Shown here: positions 34,399 through 43,074 of the stretch, piece by piece
Layout of the letters: the number at the start of each line of letters is the position of its first letter
Position numbering within the stretch: position 1 is the first letter of the stretch
Source of the DNA: Sphingomicrobium astaxanthinifaciens
Lineage (GTDB): Bacteria; Pseudomonadota; Alphaproteobacteria; Sphingomonadales; Sphingomonadaceae
NCBI RefSeq assembly: GCF_022865105.1
Contig: NZ_JAKNYM010000002.1
Coordinates: 157,501 to 221,500, forward strand
Direction of reading: 5' to 3'
Length of the DNA stretch: 64,000 bases
Made by a program: the position numbers and the translations under genes
The notes under the pieces: model-generated
Told to the model about the DNA's origin: nothing
Databases searched by the model: none
Seen by the model: only the letters and a program-made list of their open reading frames with translations

Positions 34399-34887
34399 AT
34401 GATGGCACGGATCATGATTGTCGAGGACAATGCCCTCAACATCAAGCTTTTCTGCGACCTGCTCGATGCGCATGGCCACGAGACCCGCGGGGTCACCGAC
34501 AGCCGCGGGGCGATGGCGACCGCGCACGAGTTCGCGCCCGACCTCGTGATCACCGACATCCAGCTCCCGCATATCGACGGGATGGAGTTGATGCGCCGCC
34601 TGCGCGCCGATCCCGAGCTGTGCCGGGTCCCGATCATGGCAGTGACCGCCTATGCCGGCGAAGGCGACGACGAGCGGATCCGCGAGGCGGGCGCGCAGGC
34701 CTATGTCTCGAAACCGATCTCCGTCGCCAGGTTCGCCGCCGCGGTCGATGCGCTGCTCGAGGAGGGCCCTCTGCCTGCCCCGGACGAGGATGCCGAGGGC
34801 ACGGATGACGCCGCCCCGCCGCAGGCACGAGAAAACGGGGCCGCAAGCGACCCCGTTCCTCCCGCGACCGGCAAGGCCGGCGCGTAA
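34399..34887 (+). CDS. divK: Single-domain response regulator, DivK
   Basis: 162 residues. Residues 4-122 are a receiver domain with acidic residues 'VEDN', phosphoacceptor Asp53 in 'VITDIQLPHIDG', Thr in 'AVTAY' and Lys in 'YVSKPIS'. The blocks 'EDNALNIKLFCDLLDAHGHE' and 'GDDERIREAGAQAYVSKPIS' match DivK, the cell-cycle regulator that signals through DivL to CckA. It has an extra acidic/Pro-rich tail of about 35 residues. The tail's coding DNA also holds the rpmG terminator on the other strand. PleD is not encoded next to it. Confidence 0.9.
   Translation: MMARIMIVEDNALNIKLFCDLLDAHGHETRGVTDSRGAMATAHEFAPDLVITDIQLPHIDGMELMRRLRADPELCRVPIMAVTAYAGEGDDERIREAGAQAYVSKPISVARFAAAVDALLEEGPLPAPDEDAEGTDDAAPPQARENGAASDPVPPATGKAGA
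34831..34857 (-). terminator. Intrinsic terminator for rpmG, inside the 3' end of divK
   Basis: AACGGGG (34834-34840) pairs with CCCCGTT (34851-34857), with a further CGC/GCG pairing possible in the loop. Read on the minus strand, the hairpin ends in TTTTC, giving a T-tail. It lies 69 bases past the rpmG stop. On the plus strand no T-run follows, so it serves rpmG. It lies entirely within divK coding sequence. Confidence 0.7.
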
Positions 34888-34925
34888 GCCGATTCGCGCG
34901 CCCCGGGTTGGAGCGCGATCCTCGC

Positions 34926-35093
34926 CTACTTGATCTTGGCTTCCTTGAACTCGACGTGCTTGCGCGCGACCGGGTCATATTTGCGGAAGCTCATCTTCTC
35001 GGTGATATTCCGCGGATTCTTCTTGGTGACGTAGAAGAAGCCCGTGTCGGCGGTGCTGACGAGCTTGATCTTGACGGTTGCCGGCTTGGCCAT
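34926..35093 (-). CDS. rpmG: 50S ribosomal protein L33
   Basis: 55-residue L33 ([20 protein letters not shown]... to KFKEAKIK-type end): Lys-rich, with 'TKKNPRN', '[13 protein letters not shown]' and 'FKEAKIK'. These are the usual alphaproteobacterial features, without the cysteine pairs of zinc-binding L33. It is a small protein of the large ribosomal subunit near the exit site. It is convergent with divK. The 5' side contains a promoter-like TTGACA and a terminator-like hairpin, described separately. Confidence 0.95.
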   Translation of the reverse strand: MAKPATVKIKLVSTADTGFFYVTKKNPRNITEKMSFRKYDPVARKHVEFKEAKIK

Positions 35094-35117
35094 GGTCTAT
35101 CCCGCTAGAAAACAGTG

Positions 35118-35146
35118 AAAAAAAGAAGGCGGCGCACACGGCCGCC
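35118..35146 (-). terminator. Terminator-like hairpin in the rpmG leader (possible attenuator)
   Basis: On the minus strand GGCGGC (35141-35146) and GCCGCC (35128-35133) form a pure GC 6-bp stem with a 7-base loop, followed at once by TTCTTTTTTT (35127 down to 35118). This is a textbook intrinsic terminator, but it lies 25 bases upstream of the rpmG start codon and downstream of a TTGACA. No minus-strand gene lies upstream that would need it. Attenuation of rpmG, or termination of antisense transcripts from the dps promoter region, are the readings. Confidence 0.6.
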
Positions 35147-35160
35147 CCGGATCGAGCGGG

Positions 35161-35189
35161 TCTTTGTCGCACGCCGCCGCTTTTGTCAA
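35161..35189 (-). promoter_or_regulatory. Candidate rpmG promoter
   Basis: TTGACA (35184-35189, minus strand) is a perfect -35 box. The hexamer 17 bases downstream, CAAAGA (35161-35166), is a poor -10. The position, about 70-95 bases before rpmG, is sensible and would place the terminator-like hairpin inside the transcript leader. The -10 assignment is uncertain. Confidence 0.4.
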
Positions 35190-35285
35190 GTGAGCGGCTC
35201 GATCCCACTTAGTGCCAAACTCGCTCGAACCGGCGGGGCGGCCGTTCGTTGGACCGGTGAACCCGCGAATCGAACGGAGACCGAC

Positions 35286-35777
35286 ATGACCACCGCCAAA
35301 CTCGCCACCCCGACCGACCTCAAGTCGAACGACATCAAGGACGTCGCGACGGGACTCAACCGCGTGCTCGCCGACAGCTATGCGCTCTACCTAAAGACCA
35401 AGAATTTCCACTGGCACGTCTCGGGCCCGCACTTTCGCGACTATCACCTGATGTTCGACGAGCAGGCGGCCGCGATCCTCGGCACCACCGACGCGATTGC
35501 CGAGCGGGTGCGCAAGACCGGCAACACCACCTTGCGCTCGATCGGCGATATCGCGCGGCACCAGACGATCGAGGACAATGACGCCGAATTCGTCGCCGCC
35601 GCCGACATGCTCAAGATCCTGCGCGACGACAATCTCGCGCTGGTCGAGACGCTGCGCGGGCTCAAGGACGTGGCCGACGACGCCAAGGACCACGCGACCA
35701 GCGCGCTGGTCGACGAATGGATCGATGCCGCCGAGGAGCGCGCCTGGTTCCTGTTCGAGACCGCGCAGAAGGGGTGA
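35286..35777 (+). CDS. dps: Dps-family ferritin-like DNA-protection protein
   Basis: 163-residue four-helix ferritin-like protein with the Dps ferroxidase signature 'KNFHWHVSGPHFRDYHLMFDEQA' spread over its first helices (His, Asp and Glu ligands at the dimer interface), then 'DAIAERVRKTG'. Dps dodecamers oxidise and store iron and protect DNA during stress. The N terminus is short and only mildly basic. GGAGA precedes the ATG at 35286. The upstream open frame to 35115 overlaps the rpmG leader and is not coding. The DNA ligase gene follows after 51 bases. Confidence 0.93.
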   Translation: MTTAKLATPTDLKSNDIKDVATGLNRVLADSYALYLKTKNFHWHVSGPHFRDYHLMFDEQAAAILGTTDAIAERVRKTGNTTLRSIGDIARHQTIEDNDAEFVAAADMLKILRDDNLALVETLRGLKDVADDAKDHATSALVDEWIDAAEERAWFLFETAQKG

Positions 35778-35828
35778 GCCCGGCGCGCGACGAGGAGCCA
35801 TTGCCCGGGGCCGCGGGTTGGTCGTGAC

Positions 35829-37415
35829 ATGCGTGCCTTTTCGCAACTGCTCGACGACCTCACCTATACGCGCAGCCGCAATGCCAAGCTGCGCCGGATC
35901 GGCGAGTATCTCCAGCGCCAGCCCGACCCCGACCGCGGGCTGGCGCTCGCCGCGCTGACCGACACGCTCGACATCCCGCACGTCAAACCCGCCGCGATCC
36001 GCGCGCTGGCGGAGGAACGCATCGACCCCGTGCTCTACAAGATGAGCCGCGACTATGTCGGCGATTCGGCGGAAACGATCTCGCTCCTCTGGGACGAGGC
36101 GGCCGATGGCCGGCCGACGATCGACGACGGCACGATCCGCCTCGCGGAGGCGGTCGAGCGGCTGACGCGCACGAACCGGGCCGAAGCGCCCCGCGAGCTC
36201 GCCGCGATGCTCGACCATCTCGACCCCTCGGGGCGCTACGCGCTGATCAAGCTGGCCAGCGGCGGCCTGCGGGTCGGGGTCTCGGCCCGGCTCGCCAAGG
36301 TCGCCTTCGCGCAGGCATTCGACCTCGACGTCGAGCAGGTCGAGGAGGTGTGGCACGCCTACGCCCCGCCCTTCACCGCGCTGTTCGACTGGGCCGAGGG
36401 ACGCAGCGCCGCGCCCGATGTCAGCGACCTGCCCGTGTTCCGCCCCTTCATGCTTGCGCACCCGCTCGAGGACGAGGCGGCGATCGACCTTGCCGATTAC
36501 GCCGCCGAGTGGAAATGGGACGGGATCCGCGTGCAGCTGGTTCGCGCCGGCGGCGAGACCCGTCTCTACAGCCGGACCGGTGATGATATCGGCGCGAGCT
36601 TTCCCGATGTCTGCGCGGCCTTCGCGCACGACGGCGTGGTCGATGGCGAACTGCTCGTGCGCGGCGCCGAGCAGGGCGGCGAGGCGGGCAGCTTCAACGC
36701 TCTCCAGCAGCGCCTCGGGCGCAAGACGGTCAGCCCCAAGATGCTGCGCGAGGCCCCCGCCTTCGTGCGGCTCTACGATATCCTGATCGACGGGCGCGAG
36801 GACGTCCGACCGCTCGGCTGGAGCGAGCGGCGCGACCGGCTCGAGCGGTTCGCGCCGCGGCTCGACCCCGACCGCTTCGACCTGAGCGAGCTGGTCACGG
36901 CGCGCGATCTCGACCATCTCGCCGCGTTGCGCGAGGAGGCGCGCGATGCCGGGGTCGAGGGACTGATGCTCAAGCGCCGCGATGCGCCCTATGTGGCGGG
37001 CCGCAAGGTCGGGCTGTGGTACAAGTGGAAGCGCGACCCGCTCACCGCCGACTGCGTCATGATGTACGCGCAGCGCGGCTCGGGCAAACGCTCCTCCTTC
37101 TTCTCCGACTTTACCTTCGGCTGCTGGACCGACGATGGCCGGCTGCTGCCCGTCGGCAAGGCCTATTTCGGCTTTACCGACGAGGAGTTGAAATGGCTCG
37201 ACCGCTTCGTGCGCAACAACACGGTCAATCGCTTCGGCCCGGTCCGCGAGGTGGAGAAGAGCCTCGTGCTCGAGGTCGCCTTCGACTCGATCCACGCCTC
37301 GAGCCGGCACAAGTCTGGGCTCGCCATGCGCTTCCCGCGCATCGCCCGGATCCGCGACGACAAGCCCGCGCACGAGGCCGACACCATCGCCGGGCTCGAA
37401 CGCCTCGCGACCTGA
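35829..37415 (+). CDS. ATP-dependent DNA ligase (cisplatin damage response type)
   Basis: 528 residues. An N-terminal helical DNA-binding domain (1-200) is followed by the nucleotidyltransferase core with adenylation Lys229 in 'EWKWDGIRVQL', 'RLYSRTGDDIG', 'DGELLV', 'EGLMLKR' and 'WYKWKRDPLTAD', then a C-terminal OB fold. The architecture matches the bacterial ligase family TIGR04120, usually encoded beside a metallo-exonuclease and a DEXH helicase for DNA damage responses. Neither partner is in this window, and the neighbour is dps. Confidence 0.93.
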   Translation: MRAFSQLLDDLTYTRSRNAKLRRIGEYLQRQPDPDRGLALAALTDTLDIPHVKPAAIRALAEERIDPVLYKMSRDYVGDSAETISLLWDEAADGRPTIDDGTIRLAEAVERLTRTNRAEAPRELAAMLDHLDPSGRYALIKLASGGLRVGVSARLAKVAFAQAFDLDVEQVEEVWHAYAPPFTALFDWAEGRSAAPDVSDLPVFRPFMLAHPLEDEAAIDLADYAAEWKWDGIRVQLVRAGGETRLYSRTGDDIGASFPDVCAAFAHDGVVDGELLVRGAEQGGEAGSFNALQQRLGRKTVSPKMLREAPAFVRLYDILIDGREDVRPLGWSERRDRLERFAPRLDPDRFDLSELVTARDLDHLAALREEARDAGVEGLMLKRRDAPYVAGRKVGLWYKWKRDPLTADCVMMYAQRGSGKRSSFFSDFTFGCWTDDGRLLPVGKAYFGFTDEELKWLDRFVRNNTVNRFGPVREVEKSLVLEVAFDSIHASSRHKSGLAMRFPRIARIRDDKPAHEADTIAGLERLAT

Positions 37416-37436
37416 TCCGCGCGCGCGGCCCCGCGG

Positions 37437-37787
37437 CTAGCGGCCCGCGGGCGCCTCGCCCGAGGTCGCCTGCGCCGCGCCGATGCCGTTGAGCCGCCGC
37501 CCCATGTCGCCGAGCCGCCGCTGGCAGGCCGACAGGATGGCGCCGAGCGGGGCGCCGTCGATCCGCGCGCTGGCCGCACGAGCCGCCGCCATGATTGCCG
37601 CATCGTCGACCCCGCGCGCGTCGATGCGCCCGAGATAGTAGGTCGACAGCGGCGCGATCACCGCGTTGGGCGCCTCCTCGCGCTGCGCCGCCACGGTGGT
37701 GGCGGTGATGCACTGGAGGTCGAACTCGAGGCTGGTGGCGTCGCTGATCGGCGCGCCTTGCAGCGCGAGCGCGAGGATGGACAACAT
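37437..37787 (-). CDS. Hypothetical protein, possibly exported
   Basis: 116 residues starting with a hydrophobic stretch MLSILALALQGAP that could be a weak signal peptide. An Ala-rich helical region with two cysteines ('LQCITATTVAAQ', 'ILSACQRRLGDMGRRLN') follows. I recognise no family. The ATG at 37787 is chosen because the longer frame upstream is Arg/Pro-rich shadow sequence containing the cold-shock gene terminator. It is convergent with the ligase gene. Confidence 0.6.
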   Translation of the reverse strand: MLSILALALQGAPISDATSLEFDLQCITATTVAAQREEAPNAVIAPLSTYYLGRIDARGVDDAAIMAAARAASARIDGAPLGAILSACQRRLGDMGRRLNGIGAAQATSGEAPAGR

Positions 37788-37924
37788 GTTGGCTCCAATC
37801 GTCGATGGAAGGATGTGCGAGTGACCCGGGACATCGGGGCGAGATCGGCGCGCGGCAAGCGGGCGACGCCGCCCCTGCGATGCGCCGTGGCTCGGTCGCG
37901 GTGGCGCGTGCCGCCGCGCCATCG

Positions 37925-37959
37925 AAAAAGGGCCGCGCTCCCGGGGGAGCACGGCCCTT
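37925..37959 (-). terminator. Intrinsic terminator of the cold-shock protein gene
   Basis: AAGGGCCG (37928-37935) pairs with CGGCCCTT (37952-37959), and after one mismatch five more pairs close a 4-base loop. On the minus strand the stem is followed by TTTTT (37929-37925). It lies 19 bases beyond the stop of the cold-shock gene. This is the clearest intrinsic terminator in the window. Confidence 0.85.
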
Positions 37960-37977
37960 GTTTCGGTCGGCCCCCGC

Positions 37978-38802
<825 letters not shown>

Positions 38803-39044
38803 GCCCGTCCAGACTTTATATTCCGTCCCGGATAATCAATTCGGAAAATAGGGGCCTGCCGGGACCATTCCCCCCACTTCCGGGAATCCGGGATTCGGCC
38901 CGCATTCATCGTCATCCTTACACGATAAACCATGGCGCTCCTACCGTTTCGTCGCAATTTGGCTGCGGCGCGGCTCTGGCCCTTCGCCGATGGGGCGGCT
39001 ATGAGCGCCGTCGAGCGTAGCATTGCGAGAGGAACAGACCTGAA

Positions 39045-39665
39045 ATGGCGGTATATTTTCACGAGGAGGACCTACCCGGGGACCTTGCCTTCGCCGACGG
39101 CCCGATCGCGGTCGATACCGAGGCGATGGGGCTGATGCCGGGGCGCGACCGCCTCTGCCTCGTGCAGCTGTCCGACGGCCATGGCGACGAGCACCTCGTC
39201 CGATTCTCGCCCGACAGCGACTATGCCGCGCCCAACCTCAAGGCGCTGCTGGGCGACGAGGATCGCCTCAAGCTCTACCATTTCGCGCGGTTCGATATCG
39301 GCATCATGGCCGCCTATCTCGGGATCATGGCAGCGCCGCTCTACTGTACCCGCACCGCGAGCCGCCTCGTGCGCACTTACACCGACCGTCACGGGCTCAA
39401 GGAGCTGGTCAAGGAGCTGCTCGGCGAGGACATCTCCAAGCAGCAGCAGACGTCCGACTGGGGCGGCCCCGAGCTGAGCGAGGCGCAGCGCGACTATGCC
39501 GCGAGCGACGTGCGCTTCCTCCACCGCCTCAAGGACGAGCTCGACCGCCGCCTCCTGCGCGAGGACCGGATGGAGCTGGCGCAGGGCATCTTCGACTTCC
39601 TCCCGACCCGCGCGCTGCTCGACCTCGAGGGCTGGGACGAGGTCGACCTCCTGGCGCACAGCTAG
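39045..39665 (+). CDS. rnd: Ribonuclease D-like 3'-5' exonuclease
   Basis: 206 residues holding only the DEDD exonuclease domain: ExoI 'IAVDTEAMGL' (Asp, Glu), ExoII 'YHFARFDIGIM' (Asp) and ExoIII 'YAASDVRFLH' (Tyr, Asp). The C-terminal HRDC domains of longer RNase D are absent, as usual for the short alphaproteobacterial form. It trims 3' ends of structured RNAs. The stop is three bases before lptC, making it first in the rnd-lptC-lptA-lptB-rpoN series. Confidence 0.93.
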   Translation: MAVYFHEEDLPGDLAFADGPIAVDTEAMGLMPGRDRLCLVQLSDGHGDEHLVRFSPDSDYAAPNLKALLGDEDRLKLYHFARFDIGIMAAYLGIMAAPLYCTRTASRLVRTYTDRHGLKELVKELLGEDISKQQQTSDWGGPELSEAQRDYAASDVRFLHRLKDELDRRLLREDRMELAQGIFDFLPTRALLDLEGWDEVDLLAHS

Positions 39666-39668
39666 GCG

Positions 39669-40307
39669 ATGAGCCGGCTCGCCCGAGAGGAACGCGCGCA
39701 GAAGCGTCGCTGGGCCGAGCCGGGGAGCCGGCACGACACCCTCGTGCGGGTCGCCAAGTGGGTGCTGCCCGCCGCCTTCGTGGCGATGCTCCTCATCCTC
39801 GCCTTCGCGCCCTTCTCCAAGCGCGAGGAGAATACCTTCATCCTCGACAAGACCGAGGTCGCGCAGGCCGAGGAACGGATGCGGGTCGAGAAGGCGCGCT
39901 ATCGCGGCGAGGACGGCGAGGGGCGCAAGTTCCTGATCGTCGCCAACGAGGCGGTGCAGGAGACCAGCCGCGTCCCGATCGTCAACATCCGCGGCATGGC
40001 GGCGCGGCTCGAGACCCGGCGCGGGCCGCTCATCGTGCTGGCGCCGCGCTCGCGCTATGACATCGAGGACAAGCGCGTCGCCGTGCCCGGCCCGCTCCGG
40101 ATCAGCGGCCCCGACGGCTACCGGCTCGACACCGCCGACGTCGAGCTCGACCTCGACGCCAAGACGCTGCGCTCGAACGGCGCGGTGACGGGGGCGACCC
40201 GGCTCGGCACCTTCGAGGCGGGGGGGCTGTCCGCCGACCTCGACGCCCGGACCGTCAGCCTGACGGGTCGTGCACGCTTGAAAATCGCGCAAGGGGCGGT
40301 CAGATGA
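39669..40307 (+). CDS. lptC: LPS export protein LptC
   Basis: 212 residues: basic cytoplasmic start, one membrane helix (about 29-48) and a periplasmic beta-jellyroll ('IVNIRGMAARLETRRGPLIVLAPRSRYDIE', 'LDTADVELDLDAKTLRSNGAV' features). LptC is the bitopic subunit that takes lipopolysaccharide from the LptB2FG transporter and passes it to LptA. It lies directly before lptA, with an ATGA overlap. Confidence 0.92.
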   Translation: MSRLAREERAQKRRWAEPGSRHDTLVRVAKWVLPAAFVAMLLILAFAPFSKREENTFILDKTEVAQAEERMRVEKARYRGEDGEGRKFLIVANEAVQETSRVPIVNIRGMAARLETRRGPLIVLAPRSRYDIEDKRVAVPGPLRISGPDGYRLDTADVELDLDAKTLRSNGAVTGATRLGTFEAGGLSADLDARTVSLTGRARLKIAQGAVR

Positions 40308-40834
40308 ACATTATGCATGTCAGATCGCTCCTTGCCGCGCTGCTTCTCGCCGGCCTCGCCGCCGGCGCCAGCGCCCGGCAGGACGCCTCGTCGGCGCTGC
40401 GCGGGCACGATATCGCCGCGCCCGTCGAGGTCGCCGCCGACCGGATCGAGGTGCAGGACCGCGACGACCGCGCGCTGTTCGTCGGCAATGTCGTCGTCCG
40501 CCAGGCCGGGCTGACGCTGGTGACCGAGCGGTTGCGCATCGCCTATGCCGCCGACGGCGGCATCGACATCAAGCGGCTCGACGCCTCGGGCGGGGTGACC
40601 CTGACCTCCGGGACCGAGACCGCGCGCGGCGGTTATGCGGTCTACGACCTCGACGGCGGGATCATCACGCTGGTCGGCGACGTCGAGCTGCGACAGGGCC
40701 GCAACGAACTGTTCGGCTCGCGGCTGACGATCGACCTCGACTCGGGGCGCGCGGTGATCGACGGCGGACCGCGCGGGGTCGACCAGTCGGGCGGACGCGT
40801 CACCGGGCGGTTCACCGTCCCGCGGCGCGACTAG
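40304..40834 (+). CDS. lptA: LPS transport periplasmic bridge protein LptA
   Basis: 176 residues with a signal peptide (cleavage near 'GASA', about residue 23) and the OstA-like jellyroll: 'PVEVAADRIEVQDRDDRALFVGNVVV', 'AGLTLVTERLRIAYA', 'ASGGVTLTSGTETARGGYAVYDLDGGIITLVGDVELRQG' features. LptA polymerises across the periplasm, carrying lipopolysaccharide to LptD. The start overlaps the lptC stop; a second ATG nine bases later is also possible. Confidence 0.93.
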   Translation: MNIMHVRSLLAALLLAGLAAGASARQDASSALRGHDIAAPVEVAADRIEVQDRDDRALFVGNVVVRQAGLTLVTERLRIAYAADGGIDIKRLDASGGVTLTSGTETARGGYAVYDLDGGIITLVGDVELRQGRNELFGSRLTIDLDSGRAVIDGGPRGVDQSGGRVTGRFTVPRRD

Positions 40835-40835
40835 G

Positions 40836-41627
40836 ATGCACGAGATGAACGAGGCCCCCGAACTGCACCGCACCGACCTGTCGGCCGTGCCCGAGGAGGT
40901 CGCGTACCGCGGGCTGCAGGTCAATTCGATCGCCAAGAGCTACGGCAAGAATGTCGTGCTCAAGGACGTCTCGATGGCGGTCGCGCGCGGCGAGGTCGTC
41001 GGCCTCCTCGGTCCCAATGGCGCGGGCAAGACGACGAGCTTCTATTCGGTGATGGGGCTGGTCAAACCCGATTCGGGCCGGATCATCCTCGATGGCCGCG
41101 ACATCACCGGGCTGCCGATGTATCGCCGCGCCATCCTCGGGCTCGGCTACCTGCCGCAGGAGACCTCGATCTTCCGCGGGCTGACGGTCGAGCAGAACAT
41201 CCTCTCGGTGCTCGAGATCGCCGAGCCCGATCGCGCCGCGCGCGAGGCCCGGCTCGAGCAATTGCTCGACGAATTCGGGCTCCAGCGGCTGCGCGAGAGC
41301 CCGGCGATGGCGCTGTCGGGGGGCGAGCGCCGCCGCTGCGAGATCGCCCGCGCGCTCGCCGCCAGCCCCTCGATCATGCTCCTCGACGAACCCTTCGCGG
41401 GAATCGACCCGCTGTCGATCGGCGACATCCGCGACCTCATCAAGGAACTCAAGCAGCGCGACATCGGGGTGCTGATCACCGATCACAATGTTCGCGAGAT
41501 GCTCGATATCGTCGATCGTGCCTGCATCATCTACGACGGGCAGGTCCTGTTCCAGGGGACCCCGCAGGCGCTTGTCGCCGACGCCGAGGTGCGGCGGCTC
41601 TACCTTGGCGAAAGCTTCGCGCTCTAG
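40836..41627 (+). CDS. lptB: LPS export ABC transporter ATPase LptB
   Basis: 263 residues: Walker A '[10 protein letters not shown]', Q-loop 'LGYLPQETS', signature 'LSGGERRRCEIARALA', Walker B 'IMLLDEPFAGIDP' and H-loop 'LITDHNVRE'. It powers extraction of lipopolysaccharide from the inner membrane with LptF and LptG, encoded elsewhere. About 25 residues precede the usual LptB start. The ATG follows the lptA stop by one base. Confidence 0.97.
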   Translation: MHEMNEAPELHRTDLSAVPEEVAYRGLQVNSIAKSYGKNVVLKDVSMAVARGEVVGLLGPNGAGKTTSFYSVMGLVKPDSGRIILDGRDITGLPMYRRAILGLGYLPQETSIFRGLTVEQNILSVLEIAEPDRAAREARLEQLLDEFGLQRLRESPAMALSGGERRRCEIARALAASPSIMLLDEPFAGIDPLSIGDIRDLIKELKQRDIGVLITDHNVREMLDIVDRACIIYDGQVLFQGTPQALVADAEVRRLYLGESFAL

Positions 41628-41637
41628 GGCGTCCTGA

Positions 41638-43074
41638 ATGGCGCTCGGTCCAACCCTCGATCTTCGGCAGACGCAGTCGCTGGTGATGACCCAGCAGCTG
41701 CAGCAGGCGATCCGGCTGCTCGCGCTGTCGAGCCTCGAGGTCGAGGCGGTGGTGGCCGAGGAATTGGCGAAGAACCCGCTGCTCGAGGAGGAGCGTGACG
41801 ACCGCGCCGAGACGCGCGAGGACCCCGTCGAGGGCGACGGGTTCGACGACCCGGAACCGACCGGCGCCGACGCCTTCGACGCCGAGGGCAGCGCGCTCGA
41901 CTATGATGCCGGCGCGGCCGCGCGCGAGACCGACAGTCTGCCCGACCTGCCGATGAGCGAGGCGGGCGAGGCGTTCGATTTCGACCGATTGGAAGCGCGC
42001 CCGCACAGCCTCAAGGAGCATCTGCTCGACCAGCTCGCGGGGCTGTCGGGCACGCATGGCGCGCTCGCCGAGGCGATCGTCCACAGCCTCGCCGAGACGG
42101 GCTATCTGGAACGGCCGCTCGGTGACCTCGCCGAGAGCCTCGGGGTCACCGAGCCCGAGATCGAGGCCGCGCTCGCCACCGTTCAGGATCTCGATCCCCC
42201 CGGTATCGGCGCACGCTCGCTGCGCGAGTGTCTTTTGCTCCAGGCCAAGGCCGCCGACCGCTACGACCCCGCGATGGCGCGGCTGATCGACAATCTCGAC
42301 CTGCTCGCCAAGGGGCGGATGAAGGACCTCCAGCGCATTTGCCGGGTCGACGAGGAGGATCTAGCCGACATGGTGCGCGAGCTGCGCGCCTTCGATCCCA
42401 AGCCCGGCTGCCGGTTCAGCTCGACCCCCGCCACCGAGATCGTCCCCGACGTCCTCGTCCGTGCCGGCGAGGAGGGGTGGGAGGTCGAGCTCAACCCCGA
42501 GGCGCTGCCGCGCGTGCTGGTCAACCGCGCCTACCATGCCGAATTGAAGGCGAGCGCCTCGGACAAGGCGGCCAAGACCTGGCTCGCCGACCACCTCCAG
42601 AGCGCCAACTGGCTGGTCAGGGCGCTCGACCAGCGCGCGCAGACGATCCTCAAGACCGCGATCGAGATCGTGCGCGTGCAGGAGGGGTTCTTCAAGGAAG
42701 GCGTGTCGGCATTGAAACCGCTCACGCTCGCTGCGGTCGCCGACAAGATCGACGTCCATGAATCGACCGTCAGCCGGGTGACCTCGAACAAGTATCTGTT
42801 CTGCGAGCGCGGGCTCTACGAGCTCAAATATTTCTTCGGCTCGGGGGTCGGCGCCGAAGGCAGCGAGGAGGGCGCTAGCGCGCTCGCGGTCAAGGCGGCG
42901 ATCAAGAAGCTGATCGACGAGGAGGACAAGGTCCTGTCCGACGATGCGCTGGTGAAGGCGTTGCGCGACCAGGGGTTCGACCTCGCGCGCCGCACCGTCG
43001 CCAAATATCGCGAGGCGATGGGGATCGGGTCGAGCATCCAGCGCCGTCGCCAGCGCAAGATGGAGGGGCGCTAG
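41638..43074 (+). CDS. rpoN: RNA polymerase sigma-54 factor RpoN
   Basis: 478 residues. Region I 'LRQTQSLVMTQQLQQAIRLLALSS' features bind the activator, and the acidic region II covers about 46-100. The core-binding region and the DNA-binding part follow ('DKIDVHESTVSRVTSNKY'), with the C-terminal RpoN box 'ARRTVAKYREAMGI'. It directs transcription from -24/-12 promoters in response to AAA+ activators. It follows lptB by 10 bases, the classic lptAB-rpoN order. The stop shares CTAG with the convergent gene, and no hpf/ptsN follows. Confidence 0.97.
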   Translation: MALGPTLDLRQTQSLVMTQQLQQAIRLLALSSLEVEAVVAEELAKNPLLEEERDDRAETREDPVEGDGFDDPEPTGADAFDAEGSALDYDAGAAARETDSLPDLPMSEAGEAFDFDRLEARPHSLKEHLLDQLAGLSGTHGALAEAIVHSLAETGYLERPLGDLAESLGVTEPEIEAALATVQDLDPPGIGARSLRECLLLQAKAADRYDPAMARLIDNLDLLAKGRMKDLQRICRVDEEDLADMVRELRAFDPKPGCRFSSTPATEIVPDVLVRAGEEGWEVELNPEALPRVLVNRAYHAELKASASDKAAKTWLADHLQSANWLVRALDQRAQTILKTAIEIVRVQEGFFKEGVSALKPLTLAAVADKIDVHESTVSRVTSNKYLFCERGLYELKYFFGSGVGAEGSEEGASALAVKAAIKKLIDEEDKVLSDDALVKALRDQGFDLARRTVAKYREAMGIGSSIQRRRQRKMEGR

